DNA from: Chloracidobacterium sp.
Lineage (GTDB): Bacteria; Acidobacteriota; Blastocatellia; Chloracidobacteriales; Chloracidobacteriaceae
DNA: 64,000 nt
Assembly (NCBI GenBank): GCA_025057975.1
Contig: JANWUV010000004.1
Coordinates: 62,001 to 126,000, forward strand
Direction of reading: 5' to 3'
The notes under the pieces are model-generated. The model saw nothing but the letters and a program-made list of their open reading frames with translations, did not search any database and was not told the DNA's origin. Position 1 is the first letter of the stretch, and each line of letters begins with the position of its first letter. The translations under genes were made by a program, and so were the position numbers. This document shows, piece after piece, positions 1-8,881 of this stretch.

Positions 1-1062
1 GCGCAGGCGTTTGAGATTATGCGCGCTTATCCGGGCGTTGTCCCGCCGTTACGCGATGAAGTCGTGTCGTACGGTGAACGGTTGTCGGCGACGTTGTTGG
101 CCGCTGTCATCGCCGCCGCCGGCGCGGCATGTCAGGCGGTGGACGCCCGGACGTGCATCGTGACGGATGATGTCTATGGGCGCGCGCGACCGCGTTGGGA
201 GGATACCATTGCACGGACGCGCGCGACGCTCCGGCCGGTGTTGGCGGAAGGCGTTATTCCGGTGTTGGGCGGTTTTATCGGCGCGACGCTCGACGGCGCA
301 ACAACGACCCTGGGACGGGGCGGCTCGGACTACTCGGCGACCTTGATCGGCGCGGCGCTTGAGGCGCGTGAGGTTCAAATCTGGACCGACGTGGCCGGCA
401 TTTACTCGGCCGACCCGCGCCTTGCGCCCGACGCGCGCCGGTTGGACCATTTGGCTTACGGGGAAGCGACGGATTTGGCGCTGTACGGCGCGAAGGTGCT
501 CCATCCGCGGACGATTGAGCCAGTGGAGCGGCTTCGGATTCCGGTGAGCATCCGCAACTCGTACGACCCGGAGGCGGGCTATTCAATGATTACGCCGGAT
601 TCCGGCGCGCCGGCTGGAGCGATTCTGGCGGTGACGCATCGCACCGGTATGGCGGCCGTCCATGTTCGTTTGGCGGGCGCACAACTGGCGGCGGGAGCGC
701 TGGAAGAACTGGCTCGGACGCTCAACGCTCATGGCGTGTTGGTGGAGCATTTGGCCGCGTCGCGGATGGGGCTGACGGCGACGGTGGAAGACGGCGACGC
801 CTTGGACGCCGCCTGCCGTGACTTACGCGGTATGGGCGAAGTTCAGGTCAGACCGCAGCGAGCCTTGCTCTGCGTGGTGGGAAACTTCGGAGATGACGCC
901 ACGGAACTGCATCCGACGCTAAGTGAAATCCTTGCCGATTTTCGGGTGACGCCGCTACTGCCGCATCCGTCGGCGCACTCGCGGTTGTTTCTAATGGCCG
1001 AAGCCGACGCCCCGACGGCGGTACGGCGGCTGCACGCACGGCTTATTGAAAATTCCCCCTAA
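1..1062 (+). CDS. lysC: Aspartokinase, C-terminal part (5' end outside window)
   Basis: Phosphorylates L-aspartate to aspartyl phosphate, the first step toward lysine, threonine and methionine. The frame is open to base 1 with six sense codons before the first ATG at 19, so the gene begins upstream of the window. The kinase domain shows the GRGGSDYSA substrate/ATP motif near residue 100 of the visible part and a downstream KVLHPRTIEP motif, both standard in aspartokinases. The last ~140 residues look like the paired ACT regulatory domains that usually give feedback inhibition by lysine or threonine. It ends in TAA about 110 bp before the next gene, so co-transcription with it is uncertain. 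Family assignment is firm; the allosteric effector cannot be read from the sequence. Confidence 0.93.
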   Translation, partial: AQAFEIMRAYPGVVPPLRDEVVSYGERLSATLLAAVIAAAGAACQAVDARTCIVTDDVYGRARPRWEDTIARTRATLRPVLAEGVIPVLGGFIGATLDGATTTLGRGGSDYSATLIGAALEAREVQIWTDVAGIYSADPRLAPDARRLDHLAYGEATDLALYGAKVLHPRTIEPVERLRIPVSIRNSYDPEAGYSMITPDSGAPAGAILAVTHRTGMAAVHVRLAGAQLAAGALEELARTLNAHGVLVEHLAASRMGLTATVEDGDALDAACRDLRGMGEVQVRPQRALLCVVGNFGDDATELHPTLSEILADFRVTPLLPHPSAHSRLFLMAEADAPTAVRRLHARLIENSP

Positions 1063-1171
1063 GCGTGTAGAGTTCGCCGCATGGTTATTTTGGTCGAAGC
1101 GACGCGCCGGCAAAGCTGAACCTTGCCGAACGGCGATAAAGCCGCCGCCTATGTGAGGAGAACTATGACCG

Positions 1172-1903
1172 ATGGCTGAACTTTCTGACGCCAGTCTCCT
1201 TGTCCGGTCGTTTATGCGAGCGTATCGCTACACGGTGTCGAGTTGGCGGCCGGCACATCTAAGCAAGCCGCTGACCGCGTGCAAGGTCGGTCTGGTGACG
1301 ACGGCGGCCTTTCACCTGCCGACGCAGCCTACCTTTGATCTCAGATTGGCGGGCGATCCGTCGTTTCGGGTGATTCCAACGGATGTCGATTTGGCGACGC
1401 TTAGGGTGGGGCATGTGAGTCCGTCGTTTGACCATACGGGCATTGAACGCGATCCGAACTTGGCGCTGCCGATCACGCGCTTTCAGGAGCTCGTCGCCGA
1501 GGGGGTAGTGGGGCGGTTGAATGAGCGGGCGTGGTCGTTCTGCGGCTCGATTCCCAAGCCCGGCGAACTCATCAATCGAACCGCCCCGGAAGCGGCGCGT
1601 CAGGCGCGGGCGGACGGGGTGGAGGTCGCCCTGCTGACGCCTGTCTGACCGATGTGCAATCAGTCGGTCGGACTGATTCAAGCTGCCTTTGAGAATGAAG
1701 GGATCGTGACGGTTTCGATTTCGCTGTACCGTTTTGTGACGGAGAAAGTGCGCCCGCCGCGTGCGCTCTGGGTACCGTTTCCCCTGGGGTATCCCTTGGG
1801 TGAGCCGCATAACGCGGCGCTTCAGCGGCGGGTGATTCTGGCGGCGCTGGATTTGTTGACGACGGAGGAGCCGTTGCCGGTCATCCGTGATTTTCAGCCA
1901 TGA
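1172..1903 (+). CDS. PrdB/GrdB-family selenoprotein with in-frame TGA (Sec159)
   Basis: A 243-residue member of the glycine/sarcosine/betaine/D-proline reductase selenoprotein B family, closest in layout to D-proline reductase subunit PrdB. The frame is interrupted only by TGA at 1646-1648; downstream it continues in the same frame through a family-typical C-terminus (WVPFPLGYPLGEP). Reading TGA as selenocysteine gives LLTPV-U-PMC-NQSVGLIQ, a UxxC redox motif where relatives have UxxC or CxxC. A near-perfect bacterial SECIS hairpin follows. Start ATG 1172 has GAGGAG at 1155-1160. The stop overlaps the next gene by ATGA. Substrate is unknown: no other reductase subunit is nearby, so a general thiol/selenol redox role is as likely as proline reduction. 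Standard gene callers would split it in two. Confidence 0.85.
1658..1678 (+). promoter_or_regulatory. Bacterial SECIS hairpin
   Basis: Perfect 8-bp stem AATCAGTC / GACTGATT closing the five-base loop GGTCG. The loop begins 17 nt after the TGA at 1646-1648. In E. coli fdhF the GGUCU loop starts 18 nt after UGA, so spacing and loop sequence both fit SelB recognition. The hairpin lies inside the coding sequence, as bacterial SECIS elements do. Confidence 0.85.
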
Positions 1904-2703
1904 CCGACGTGCCGCGCCTGCTGGTGGGGACGGTGGCGATGCGTCCCTACGTGTTTGTGTTTTTGCTGGCCTATCTGTTTTTGGCGGTGTCGCGGATGGG
2001 CTGGGTGCGGGCGCTGGTCTGGACGGTGCTAGCGTATTTGCTGGCTTTTGCCTGTGAGTGGAGTTCCATCCACAACGGATTCCCCTTCGGGTTGTATCGC
2101 TACTTTGATGACACGCGCGACCGTGAATTGTGGGTCGCCGGCGTGCCGTTTTTCGATTCGCTGTCCTTTGCGTTTCTGTCGTTTGTGAGTTTTGAAGCGG
2201 CGGTCATTCTGCGGACGCCGTGGGTTTCATGGCACACGACGGTTGGGGACGCAGCCGCGCGGCGCTCATGGTTGACGGTGGTTTACGCCGGTCTGCTGAT
2301 GATGTTTCTGGACGTGGTGATTGACCCAGTGACGTTGCAGGGGGAGCGGTGGTTTCTGGGCAAGCTGTACGACTACCCGCACGGCGGCTCCCACTTTGGC
2401 GTAACGATTGAGAACTACCTAGGGTGGTTTGTGGTGGCAGTGTTGATTACGACGAGCTTCCGGTTGTTGGAGGAGACGGTGTTGCGGACGGTTTCGCAGC
2501 GTGGGGCGTTCGATTTTCCGTTGAAGCACGCCGCGCCGCTAGGGGTGTATTTTGGGATTTTGGGCTTCAACATCGCCGTGACATTTTGGATTGGCGAAAC
2601 GACGATGGGGTGGGCGAGTACGTTCATCGCCCTGCTGCTTGGCTGGATGTTTGTCCAGCACGTGGCGTCACCCTATCGGCGCGGGGAAGGGGAACGAGGT
2701 TGA
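1900..2703 (+). CDS. Carotenoid biosynthesis protein, CruF-like (1',2'-hydratase family)
   Basis: A 267-residue integral membrane protein of the Caroten_synth (DUF422) family, which includes CruF, the gamma-carotene 1',2'-hydratase that adds water to the psi end of carotenoids. Visible support: about seven hydrophobic segments, the family-like WSSIHNGFPFGLYRY stretch near residue 53, and the acidic motif FLDVVIDPVTLQGERW near residue 137. Length is usual for the family. The start ATG overlaps the stop of the selenoprotein gene (ATGA), indicating translational coupling. Acidobacterial phototrophs carry hydroxylated monocyclic carotenoids, which fits. The exact substrate is inference. Confidence 0.8.
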   Translation: MTDVPRLLVGTVAMRPYVFVFLLAYLFLAVSRMGWVRALVWTVLAYLLAFACEWSSIHNGFPFGLYRYFDDTRDRELWVAGVPFFDSLSFAFLSFVSFEAAVILRTPWVSWHTTVGDAAARRSWLTVVYAGLLMMFLDVVIDPVTLQGERWFLGKLYDYPHGGSHFGVTIENYLGWFVVAVLITTSFRLLEETVLRTVSQRGAFDFPLKHAAPLGVYFGILGFNIAVTFWIGETTMGWASTFIALLLGWMFVQHVASPYRRGEGERG

Positions 2704-2802
2704 ACCGTCTTGTGGGGCGGGGAGGCGAGTCGAATTACACCGGATTGACCCACAACCAAGCAAAGCGTTGTTCGGTGCGCCCGTAAGTACTTAGTGGTGA
2801 AG

Positions 2803-2875
<73 letters not shown>

Positions 2876-2921
2876 CCAAGCGAGAGTGGGCAAGCCTAAG
2901 CTTTTCGCGTCGTGTTGTCAA

Positions 2922-4100
2922 TTAGCGCTGGGTTGATTCAACGGGTGTATGTCGGCCTTCATTCGTCGCCCTCAGCTCACGGCCGTCCGCGCCTCCGCTG
3001 AAAAGCCGCATTAGCCACGGCCACTCACGCCGTCCGTAGAGACCCTGCGGCCGCGCAATCATTAGCCCTACCAGCAGGAGCGAATAAAACACCATCCGGT
3101 AATCGGGCAAATTCGCTAGAAACGGCGCAGCAGCCGTCACCGACGGCGGCAACAGGCGAGTCAGGTCGCGCAACGCCTCCGGTAAAATGGTCAAAACGCT
3201 CGCCCCGACAATGGCGCCCGAAATGCTCCCCAAGCCGCCTAGCACGATCATCGTTACGATTTCCACCGACCGCAAAAACGTAAATGAACTTGGGTTGAGA
3301 TAATTGTCATAGTGCGCGTACAGCCCGCCGGCTACGCCGGTCAACGCCGCACTCACGACGAACGCCGTTGTTTTGGCGCGCGTCGTGTCAATCCCCATCG
3401 CCGCCGCCGCGATTTCATTTTCGCGCACGGCCGCCAGACTGCGCCCAAAGCTTGAATAGGCTAGGCGTCCTACCACCAGCACCGTCCCTGTCGCCGCCAG
3501 CGCAACCCAGAAAAACATCGTGTCTTCCAAAAACAGCGCGAACCGCTGGTCGGGGAGTCGCCCTGGTACGTCCGGCCCCTGCGCAATGTTGGTGAAGCCC
3601 AGTGCGCCGCCGGTCGGCTCAATGTTGAGCAGCACGACGCGAATGATCTCACCGAACCCCAGCGTGACAATCGCCAAGTAGTCACCCCGCAGCCGCAGCG
3701 TCGGCAAACCGACCAGCCATCCTGCGACGCCACTGACGGCCGCTCCGACTACAAGCGAGACCAGCAGCCGCACGGCGTGTACCGGCCAGGCGGGCAAGGT
3801 GTCCAGTAAAGCGACAAAGGGTGCGCCTCCGAAGTGCGTCACGGCTCCAGCCGCATACGCCCCAAGAGCCATAAATCCGGCATGCCCAATCGAAAACTGG
3901 CCGGCGCACCCATTGACCAGCGTCAAACTCACCGCCAACACGATGGAAATGCCCACCAACGTGACAACGCGTAGGTAATAAGCCGACAGCCCATAGCCCA
4001 ACAGGCCGTGGACGAAAACATGGTTGAGCAGAAACCAGCCCATCGTGACGACAACGACGCCAAGCCATGAACGAGCAGGATGTGGTCGTTGGTCATTCAC
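2922..4100 (-). CDS. livM: Branched-chain amino acid ABC transporter permease, LivM type
   Basis: One of the two inner-membrane permeases of a Liv-type importer for leucine/isoleucine/valine or related substrates. About 392 residues with many hydrophobic segments. Typical LivM stretches are visible: NGCAGQFSIGHAGFMALGAY near residue 60 and LRGDYLAIVTLGFGEIIRVV near residue 135, followed by the EAA-like loop region VRENEIAAAAMGID. I start at GTG 4100 because AAGGAG lies seven bases upstream; an in-frame ATG at 4124 lacks a comparable site. The LivH, LivG, LivF and binding-protein partners are not beside it, so it is an orphan here. It is divergent from the following permease gene. Confidence 0.88.
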   Translation of the reverse strand: MNDQRPHPARSWLGVVVVTMGWFLLNHVFVHGLLGYGLSAYYLRVVTLVGISIVLAVSLTLVNGCAGQFSIGHAGFMALGAYAAGAVTHFGGAPFVALLDTLPAWPVHAVRLLVSLVVGAAVSGVAGWLVGLPTLRLRGDYLAIVTLGFGEIIRVVLLNIEPTGGALGFTNIAQGPDVPGRLPDQRFALFLEDTMFFWVALAATGTVLVVGRLAYSSFGRSLAAVRENEIAAAAMGIDTTRAKTTAFVVSAALTGVAGGLYAHYDNYLNPSSFTFLRSVEIVTMIVLGGLGSISGAIVGASVLTILPEALRDLTRLLPPSVTAAAPFLANLPDYRMVFYSLLLVGLMIARPQGLYGRREWPWLMRLFSGGADGRELRATNEGRHTPVESTQR

Positions 4101-4275
4101 AGCGAATCTCCTTCGGCATCCCAACCAACGTTTTGCAAGCCAGTGCGCATTCGCGCTATGTTTGACGCCACCGGCAAGGCAAGCGATCTAGGGGGTACGC
4201 CCAAACGCAACCTGCAGGCGTGTGCGCCGGTGCGCCAAGGCCTGAATCTCACCCAGAGTAACCGAGGAACGCAGC

Positions 4276-5733
4276 GTGGCAAATCAACTCTTCGTGGTCA
4301 AATCCATTGACGAACTCCAAGCTGAGTCGTCCGTTGAGGAAGGCTCGCTCAAACGAACCCTCGGCCCCGTCAACCTAACGACTCTCGGCATCGGGGCTAT
4401 TATCGGCGCCGGCCTGTTTTCCATTACTGGCCTCGCCGCCGCTAACAACGCCGGCCCTGCTGTCACGATTTCCTTCGTCATCGCCGCCGTCGGCTGTCTT
4501 TTCGCCGGACTCTGCTACGCCGAATTCGCCGCGATGATCCCTGTCGCCGGCAGCGCCTACACCTACTCCTATGCCACTATGGGCGAACTTGTCGCATGGA
4601 CCATCGGCTGGGACCTTGTCCTAGAGTATGCCGTCGGCGCGGCGACCGTCTCGATTAGCTGGTCGCGGTACTTGGTTAAGTTTCTGGAGTACTACAACAT
4701 TGTCCTGCCGCCGCATTTGACCATGTCACCGTTTGATTCCATCACCACCGCCAGTGGCGCGACCATCTACGGCGTCATCAACTTGCCGGCAGTGTTCATC
4801 GTGGTGACGATGTCGCTGATTTTGATGAAGGGCACGCGGGAATCGGCGCTGGTCAACAACCTCATCGTCGCGCTCAAGGTCGGCATCGTCCTGGCGTTTA
4901 TCGCCTTGGGGTGGGCGTTTATCAACCCGAAGAACTACGAACCCTACATTCCACCCAACACTGGCACGTTCGGCGAGTTCGGCTGGAGCGGGATTGTTCG
5001 CGCCGCTGGCATCATCTTCTTCGCCTACATTGGTTTTGACGCGGTTTCCACCGCCGCGCAGGAGGCGCGCAACCCGCAGCGGGATATGCCGATTGGCATC
5101 CTTGGTTCGCTGGGAATTTGCACGGTGCTATACATCCTCTTTGCGCATGTGATGACCGGCTTGGCGCACTACACCGAGTTTCGGGGCGTCGAGGGTATCG
5201 CGCCGGTCGCCACCGCCATTGCGCATACGCCCTACAAGTGGCTCAACCAAGGCATCATACTGGCGATTTTAGCCGGCTACGCTTCGGTGATTCTTGTCAT
5301 GCTGCTGGGGCAGTCGCGCGTTTTCTTCTCCATGTCGCATGATGGTCTGCTGCCAAAGATTTTCTCTGAAGTACACCCGCGCTTCCGTACGCCGTGGAAG
5401 TCCAACGCCCTATTCGCCGTCTTCGTGAGCTTGTTCGCCGCGTTTGTGCCAGCACGCGTCGTAGGTGAAATGACCAGCATCGGGACGCTGTTTGCGTTCA
5501 TTTTGGTGTGCGTCGGCGTCATCGTGCTGCGCTACACGCAGCCGGAGCGGAAGCGGCCGTTCAAGACGCCGTTTGTCCCACTGGTGCCGGTGTTGGGGAT
5601 TCTAGTCTGCTTTGCAATGATGGCCGCCCTCCCGTTGGACACGTGGTTGCGGCTGGTTATCTGGATGGCCACTGGCTATGCCATTTATTTCACGTACGGC
5701 GTCCGGCACAGCAAGCTGAAGTTGGTCACCTAG
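4276..5733 (+). CDS. APC-superfamily amino acid permease (cationic amino acid transporter type)
   Basis: A 485-residue secondary transporter with about 12 or more transmembrane segments. After a ~25-residue cytosolic leader comes the APC signature LTTLGIGAIIGAGLFSITG at TM1, then AGLCYAEFAAMIPVAGSAY at TM2-3 and FFAYIGFDAVSTAAQEARNP at TM6, the pattern of the CAT/YfnA branch. Members import basic or neutral amino acids with protons; the substrate cannot be decided from sequence. Start is GTG 4276 with GAGGAA at 4264-4269. It faces the LivM gene across ~175 bp that should hold both promoters; I see no convincing -35/-10 pair there. Confidence 0.88.
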   Translation: MANQLFVVKSIDELQAESSVEEGSLKRTLGPVNLTTLGIGAIIGAGLFSITGLAAANNAGPAVTISFVIAAVGCLFAGLCYAEFAAMIPVAGSAYTYSYATMGELVAWTIGWDLVLEYAVGAATVSISWSRYLVKFLEYYNIVLPPHLTMSPFDSITTASGATIYGVINLPAVFIVVTMSLILMKGTRESALVNNLIVALKVGIVLAFIALGWAFINPKNYEPYIPPNTGTFGEFGWSGIVRAAGIIFFAYIGFDAVSTAAQEARNPQRDMPIGILGSLGICTVLYILFAHVMTGLAHYTEFRGVEGIAPVATAIAHTPYKWLNQGIILAILAGYASVILVMLLGQSRVFFSMSHDGLLPKIFSEVHPRFRTPWKSNALFAVFVSLFAAFVPARVVGEMTSIGTLFAFILVCVGVIVLRYTQPERKRPFKTPFVPLVPVLGILVCFAMMAALPLDTWLRLVIWMATGYAIYFTYGVRHSKLKLVT

Positions 5734-5749
5734 TTGTGGGCGGGGGCTT

Positions 5750-5804
5750 TTCGGCAAGCCAGACTCGTGCGCTGCCGAATGGAGGAAATGCCTGCTGAGG
5801 CATT
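5750..5804. terminator. Possible bidirectional terminator between convergent genes
   Basis: Two inverted repeats lie between the convergent permease and dehydrogenase genes: TTCGGCA (5750-5756) with TGCCGAA (5773-5779), and AATGCCT-GCTG-AGGCATT (5787-5804). Neither has a strong T tract, so a terminator role is a positional guess. Confidence 0.35.
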
Positions 5805-5903
5805 AGGGAGGCTTCCGAGAGAATGTGTGGCGAGTAGCACAGTAGCACGTCAAACCACTGGTGCCGTTCGCGTAGGACATCGTTTGCTAACATGGAGACG
5901 GCC

Positions 5904-7217
5904 CTAAGCCTTGACGACCTTGCCACGCCGAAGCTCAATCGGGACCGCTGCACAGGCGTTGCGGGTGTCAATCACCAGCGGTGCATGCTCAACGACAAAG
6001 GCGTAGTCAATCACGTCGTGCGCTGTACAGATCACCACGGCGTCGCTCTGCGCCAGGACATCAGCGGTCAGCGGGACGGAAGGCGTTCCGGCGTAGGTGG
6101 GGTACTCGCGCATTGGCGGGGCAGTGGGGATGTACGGGTCGTGAAAGCGAACCTTCGCTTGCCGCGCGCGCAACAAGTCCCAAATTGCGAACGTCGGCGA
6201 CTCGCGCGGGTCATCCACGTTTTTCTTGTAGGCCAACCCTAAGAGCAGAATATTCGCCCCGCGCAACGGTTTGCCAGCGTCTGAAAGGGCTTCAAGGAGG
6301 CGTGTGACGACGTAGCGCGGCATGCTGGTGTTGATGTCGCCGGCCAGCTCAATGAACTTGGTCTGAACGCCGAACTCGCGCGCCTTCCACGTCAGGTAGA
6401 AGGGGTCAATCGGGATGCAGTGTCCGCCGAGGCCCGGCCCTGGCTCAAACTTCATAAAGCCAAACGGCTTGGTTTTGGCGGCCTCAAGCACTTCCCACAC
6501 GTCAATCCCCATGGCGTCAAAGACGATTTTGAGTTCGTTGACCATGGCAATGTTGACGCACCGAAAGATGTTCTCAACTAGCTTAGTCGCTTCGGCGATG
6601 CGCAGCGAAGACACCGGGACGAGCGTGTGGACGGCATGCCGGTAAAGCGCTATGCCGGCCGCCAGGCAGTCGGCGGTTAGCCCGCCAATGACTTTTGGAA
6701 TGTCGCGCGTGCTGAAATGGGGGTTGCCGGGGTCTTCACGTTCCGGTGAATAGACGACGTGGAAATCCAGACCGGCGCGCAGACCCGAACCGCGTTCCAG
6801 ACGGGGGACAAGCTCTTCTTCCGTTGTACCGGGATAGGTAGTGGATTCCAGACTAATAAGTTGCCCACGTTGGATGTGCGGCGCGACAGCCTCGGCCGTG
6901 CGCGTGATGAATGACAAATCCGGTTCCCGATGCGGGGTGAGCGGCGTTGGGACGCAAATCAGAACGGCCGTCGTCTCGGCCAAATGCGTGAAATCGGTCG
7001 TCGCCCTCAGGCGTCCAGCGGCGACGGCTTCGGCGATCACTGCCGTCGGGACGCTTTTGATATAACTGTGTCCGGCGTTGACGGCCGCCGTTTTGCGCTC
7101 ATCAATGTCGAACCCGATAACGCGACAGCCGCCGCGAATAAACTGTACAGCGAGCGGAAGCCCCACATAGCCCAGTCCAATAACGCCGACTGTTGGATGA
7201 TCCGTACCGTGAGACAT
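5904..7217 (-). CDS. Nucleotide-sugar dehydrogenase (UDP-GlcNAc/UDP-glucose 6-dehydrogenase family)
   Basis: Oxidises C6 of a UDP-hexose to the uronate using two NAD+, supplying acidic sugars for surface polysaccharide. About 437 residues: N-terminal Rossmann domain with VGVIGLGYVGLPLA, central dimerisation domain, and PGPGLGGHCIPIDPFYLTW containing the catalytic Cys in GGHCIP. The C-terminal UDP-binding domain has KKNVDDPRESPTF. The wording fits the WbpA/WbpO (UDP-GlcNAc or UDP-GalNAc dehydrogenase) branch somewhat better than UDP-glucose dehydrogenase. The start at 7217 follows an AGGAGAA site; an upstream ATG (7268) lacks one and would run further into the divergent histidine kinase promoter region. 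It is separate from the glycan cluster ~11 kb away but probably feeds it. Confidence 0.88.
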   Translation of the reverse strand: MSHGTDHPTVGVIGLGYVGLPLAVQFIRGGCRVIGFDIDERKTAAVNAGHSYIKSVPTAVIAEAVAAGRLRATTDFTHLAETTAVLICVPTPLTPHREPDLSFITRTAEAVAPHIQRGQLISLESTTYPGTTEEELVPRLERGSGLRAGLDFHVVYSPEREDPGNPHFSTRDIPKVIGGLTADCLAAGIALYRHAVHTLVPVSSLRIAEATKLVENIFRCVNIAMVNELKIVFDAMGIDVWEVLEAAKTKPFGFMKFEPGPGLGGHCIPIDPFYLTWKAREFGVQTKFIELAGDINTSMPRYVVTRLLEALSDAGKPLRGANILLLGLAYKKNVDDPRESPTFAIWDLLRARQAKVRFHDPYIPTAPPMREYPTYAGTPSVPLTADVLAQSDAVVICTAHDVIDYAFVVEHAPLVIDTRNACAAVPIELRRGKVVKA

Positions 7218-7318
7218 CAAGTTCTCCTGCCGTTGCCGCCGGCGCGGCCTACTGGTTACCCAACCCATACCGTGCGCTGGAAACCAGCGTCAAGCTCGGC
7301 GTCGGCGTCCGACCTGCC

Positions 7319-8881
7319 ATGGCTTTGAAACTGCATACCCGTACGACGCTTCTGGCGTCGGTCATCACGATTGGCGTCTTGGGCGCGTTTGTCTGGCTGT
7401 CGAGCCGCGAACTGGGCCGGCTGCTGGGTGAGGAGCAACGGGCGCGCGTCAAGCTCCACGCCGTCACGCTTGCCGAGCAGATTGCGCGCCTACCAAATGA
7501 ACAAACGGCGTTGAACCGTCTCGTCACGGTGGCGAAAAATGCGCGGCCGGGCGCGGTCGGCGTCCGCGTATGGGAGCGCGTCGGGAAAACCTACCAGGTG
7601 ACGGCGGCCGTGGTGGACGACGACCTGCCGCCGCCCGACTCCGAAGCCGTCGCTATGTCGCTCCGTACGCCGTCCGTCGCCAACTTGCCGACTAAACGCC
7701 GGCTGATGGGCGTTGGCGGAGAAGCCTACTGGGTGTGCGTGCCCATCAAGCGGACGGGGCGGGCGGAAGGCGCGGTGGAATACGTTGAGCGATGCGACGC
7801 TGCCGGCGACGTTGTTGCGCGCTACCGCACGCTGGCGCTGTGGCTCGCGCTGGGCTGTGTAGCGGCGATTACCTTGGCGATGAACTGGTTTTTCCGCAGC
7901 ACCATCTACCGGCCGATTGAACGTCTGCTGACGGCGATGCACCGAGTCCAGCAGGGCGATTTGTCGGCGACCGTGGAAACGCGCTCGACCGATGAACTGG
8001 GACGCTTAGCGGACGGCTACAACCAAATGCTGGCGCAGGTGCGTTCGATGACGGAAGAACGGGAGCGTCAGCGCCAACTGTTGGAAGAGCGCGTCGCCGA
8101 AGCGACGCTAGCCCTTTCAGAGCGCAACGCGCAGCTTGAGGCGCTCAACCGCGAACTGTGGGAGACTACTCGCCGCTTGACCGATATGGAGCGTCTGGCG
8201 GCCGCGGGACAGACGGCGGCGCAGTTGGCGCATGAAGTCGGGACGCCGCTCAATCTGATCAGTGGCCACGTCCAGCTTTTGAGCGCCGAAGTCGCCGGCA
8301 ACGCCAAGGCGCAGCGGCGGCTGGAAACCATTGGGGCGCAGATTGAGCGGATTGAACGCATTGTACGCGCCATGCTGGATCGGACACGCCCGGATGTCAG
8401 CGAACACCAGTTGCTCGATTTGAACGCGGTGTTGCGCCGGACGTTTGAAGTCATCCAACCGGCGCTGGAGGCGAGGAACATTCATCTGATAACGCAAGTG
8501 GACGGTGTGCCGCTGCTCTTGCGTGGCGTGGCGGATCAACTACAACAGGTGTTTATCAACCTGTTCAACAATGCGCTGGACGCTATGCCGGAAGGCGGTC
8601 AACTTATTGTGACCAGCGCCCGCTGGGAAAGCGGAACGGGTGTTGAACGGTTTGTCGTCGAGGTGCGTGACACAGGGCAGGGCATGCCGGAAAAGGTGCG
8701 GGCGCGTATCTTTGAACCGTTTTTCACGACGAAACCGCGCGGTAGCGGTACGGGTTTGGGTTTGGTGGTGGCGCGGCAAATCATCCGCGACCACGGCGGC
8801 GACCTGACGGTGACAAGCCAACCCGGTCGCGGAACAACCGTTCGGATTGAGTTACCTCCAGCGACGGAGCAAGCCGTATGA
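7319..8881 (+). CDS. Membrane sensor histidine kinase, NtrB-like
   Basis: Sensor of a two-component system. About 520 residues: TM1 near residues 10-28, an extracytoplasmic sensor region to ~165, TM2 to ~190, a HAMP domain (STIYRPIERLLTAMHRVQQG), a coiled coil, then HisKA with phospho-acceptor His305 in LAHEVGTPLN and a HATPase_c domain with N box NLFNNALDAMPEGG and G box GSGTGLGLVV. The start chosen is ATG 7319 (MALKLHTRTTLL...), directly before TM1; an earlier in-frame start at 7193 would overlap the divergent dehydrogenase. It overlaps the response regulator by ATGA, so the two are a cognate pair. The signal is unknown. Confidence 0.9.
   Translation: MALKLHTRTTLLASVITIGVLGAFVWLSSRELGRLLGEEQRARVKLHAVTLAEQIARLPNEQTALNRLVTVAKNARPGAVGVRVWERVGKTYQVTAAVVDDDLPPPDSEAVAMSLRTPSVANLPTKRRLMGVGGEAYWVCVPIKRTGRAEGAVEYVERCDAAGDVVARYRTLALWLALGCVAAITLAMNWFFRSTIYRPIERLLTAMHRVQQGDLSATVETRSTDELGRLADGYNQMLAQVRSMTEERERQRQLLEERVAEATLALSERNAQLEALNRELWETTRRLTDMERLAAAGQTAAQLAHEVGTPLNLISGHVQLLSAEVAGNAKAQRRLETIGAQIERIERIVRAMLDRTRPDVSEHQLLDLNAVLRRTFEVIQPALEARNIHLITQVDGVPLLLRGVADQLQQVFINLFNNALDAMPEGGQLIVTSARWESGTGVERFVVEVRDTGQGMPEKVRARIFEPFFTTKPRGSGTGLGLVVARQIIRDHGGDLTVTSQPGRGTTVRIELPPATEQAV

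Noticed and set aside
1172-1648. 158-codon ORF followed by an 83-codon ORF as two genes or a pseudogene
   Set aside because: Both lie in one frame, separated by a single TGA inside a family redox motif and followed by a SECIS hairpin; a selenoprotein explains this better.
4162-4190. TTGACG as -35 of the amino acid permease promoter
   Set aside because: The matching -10 position reads GATCTA, too poor to call.
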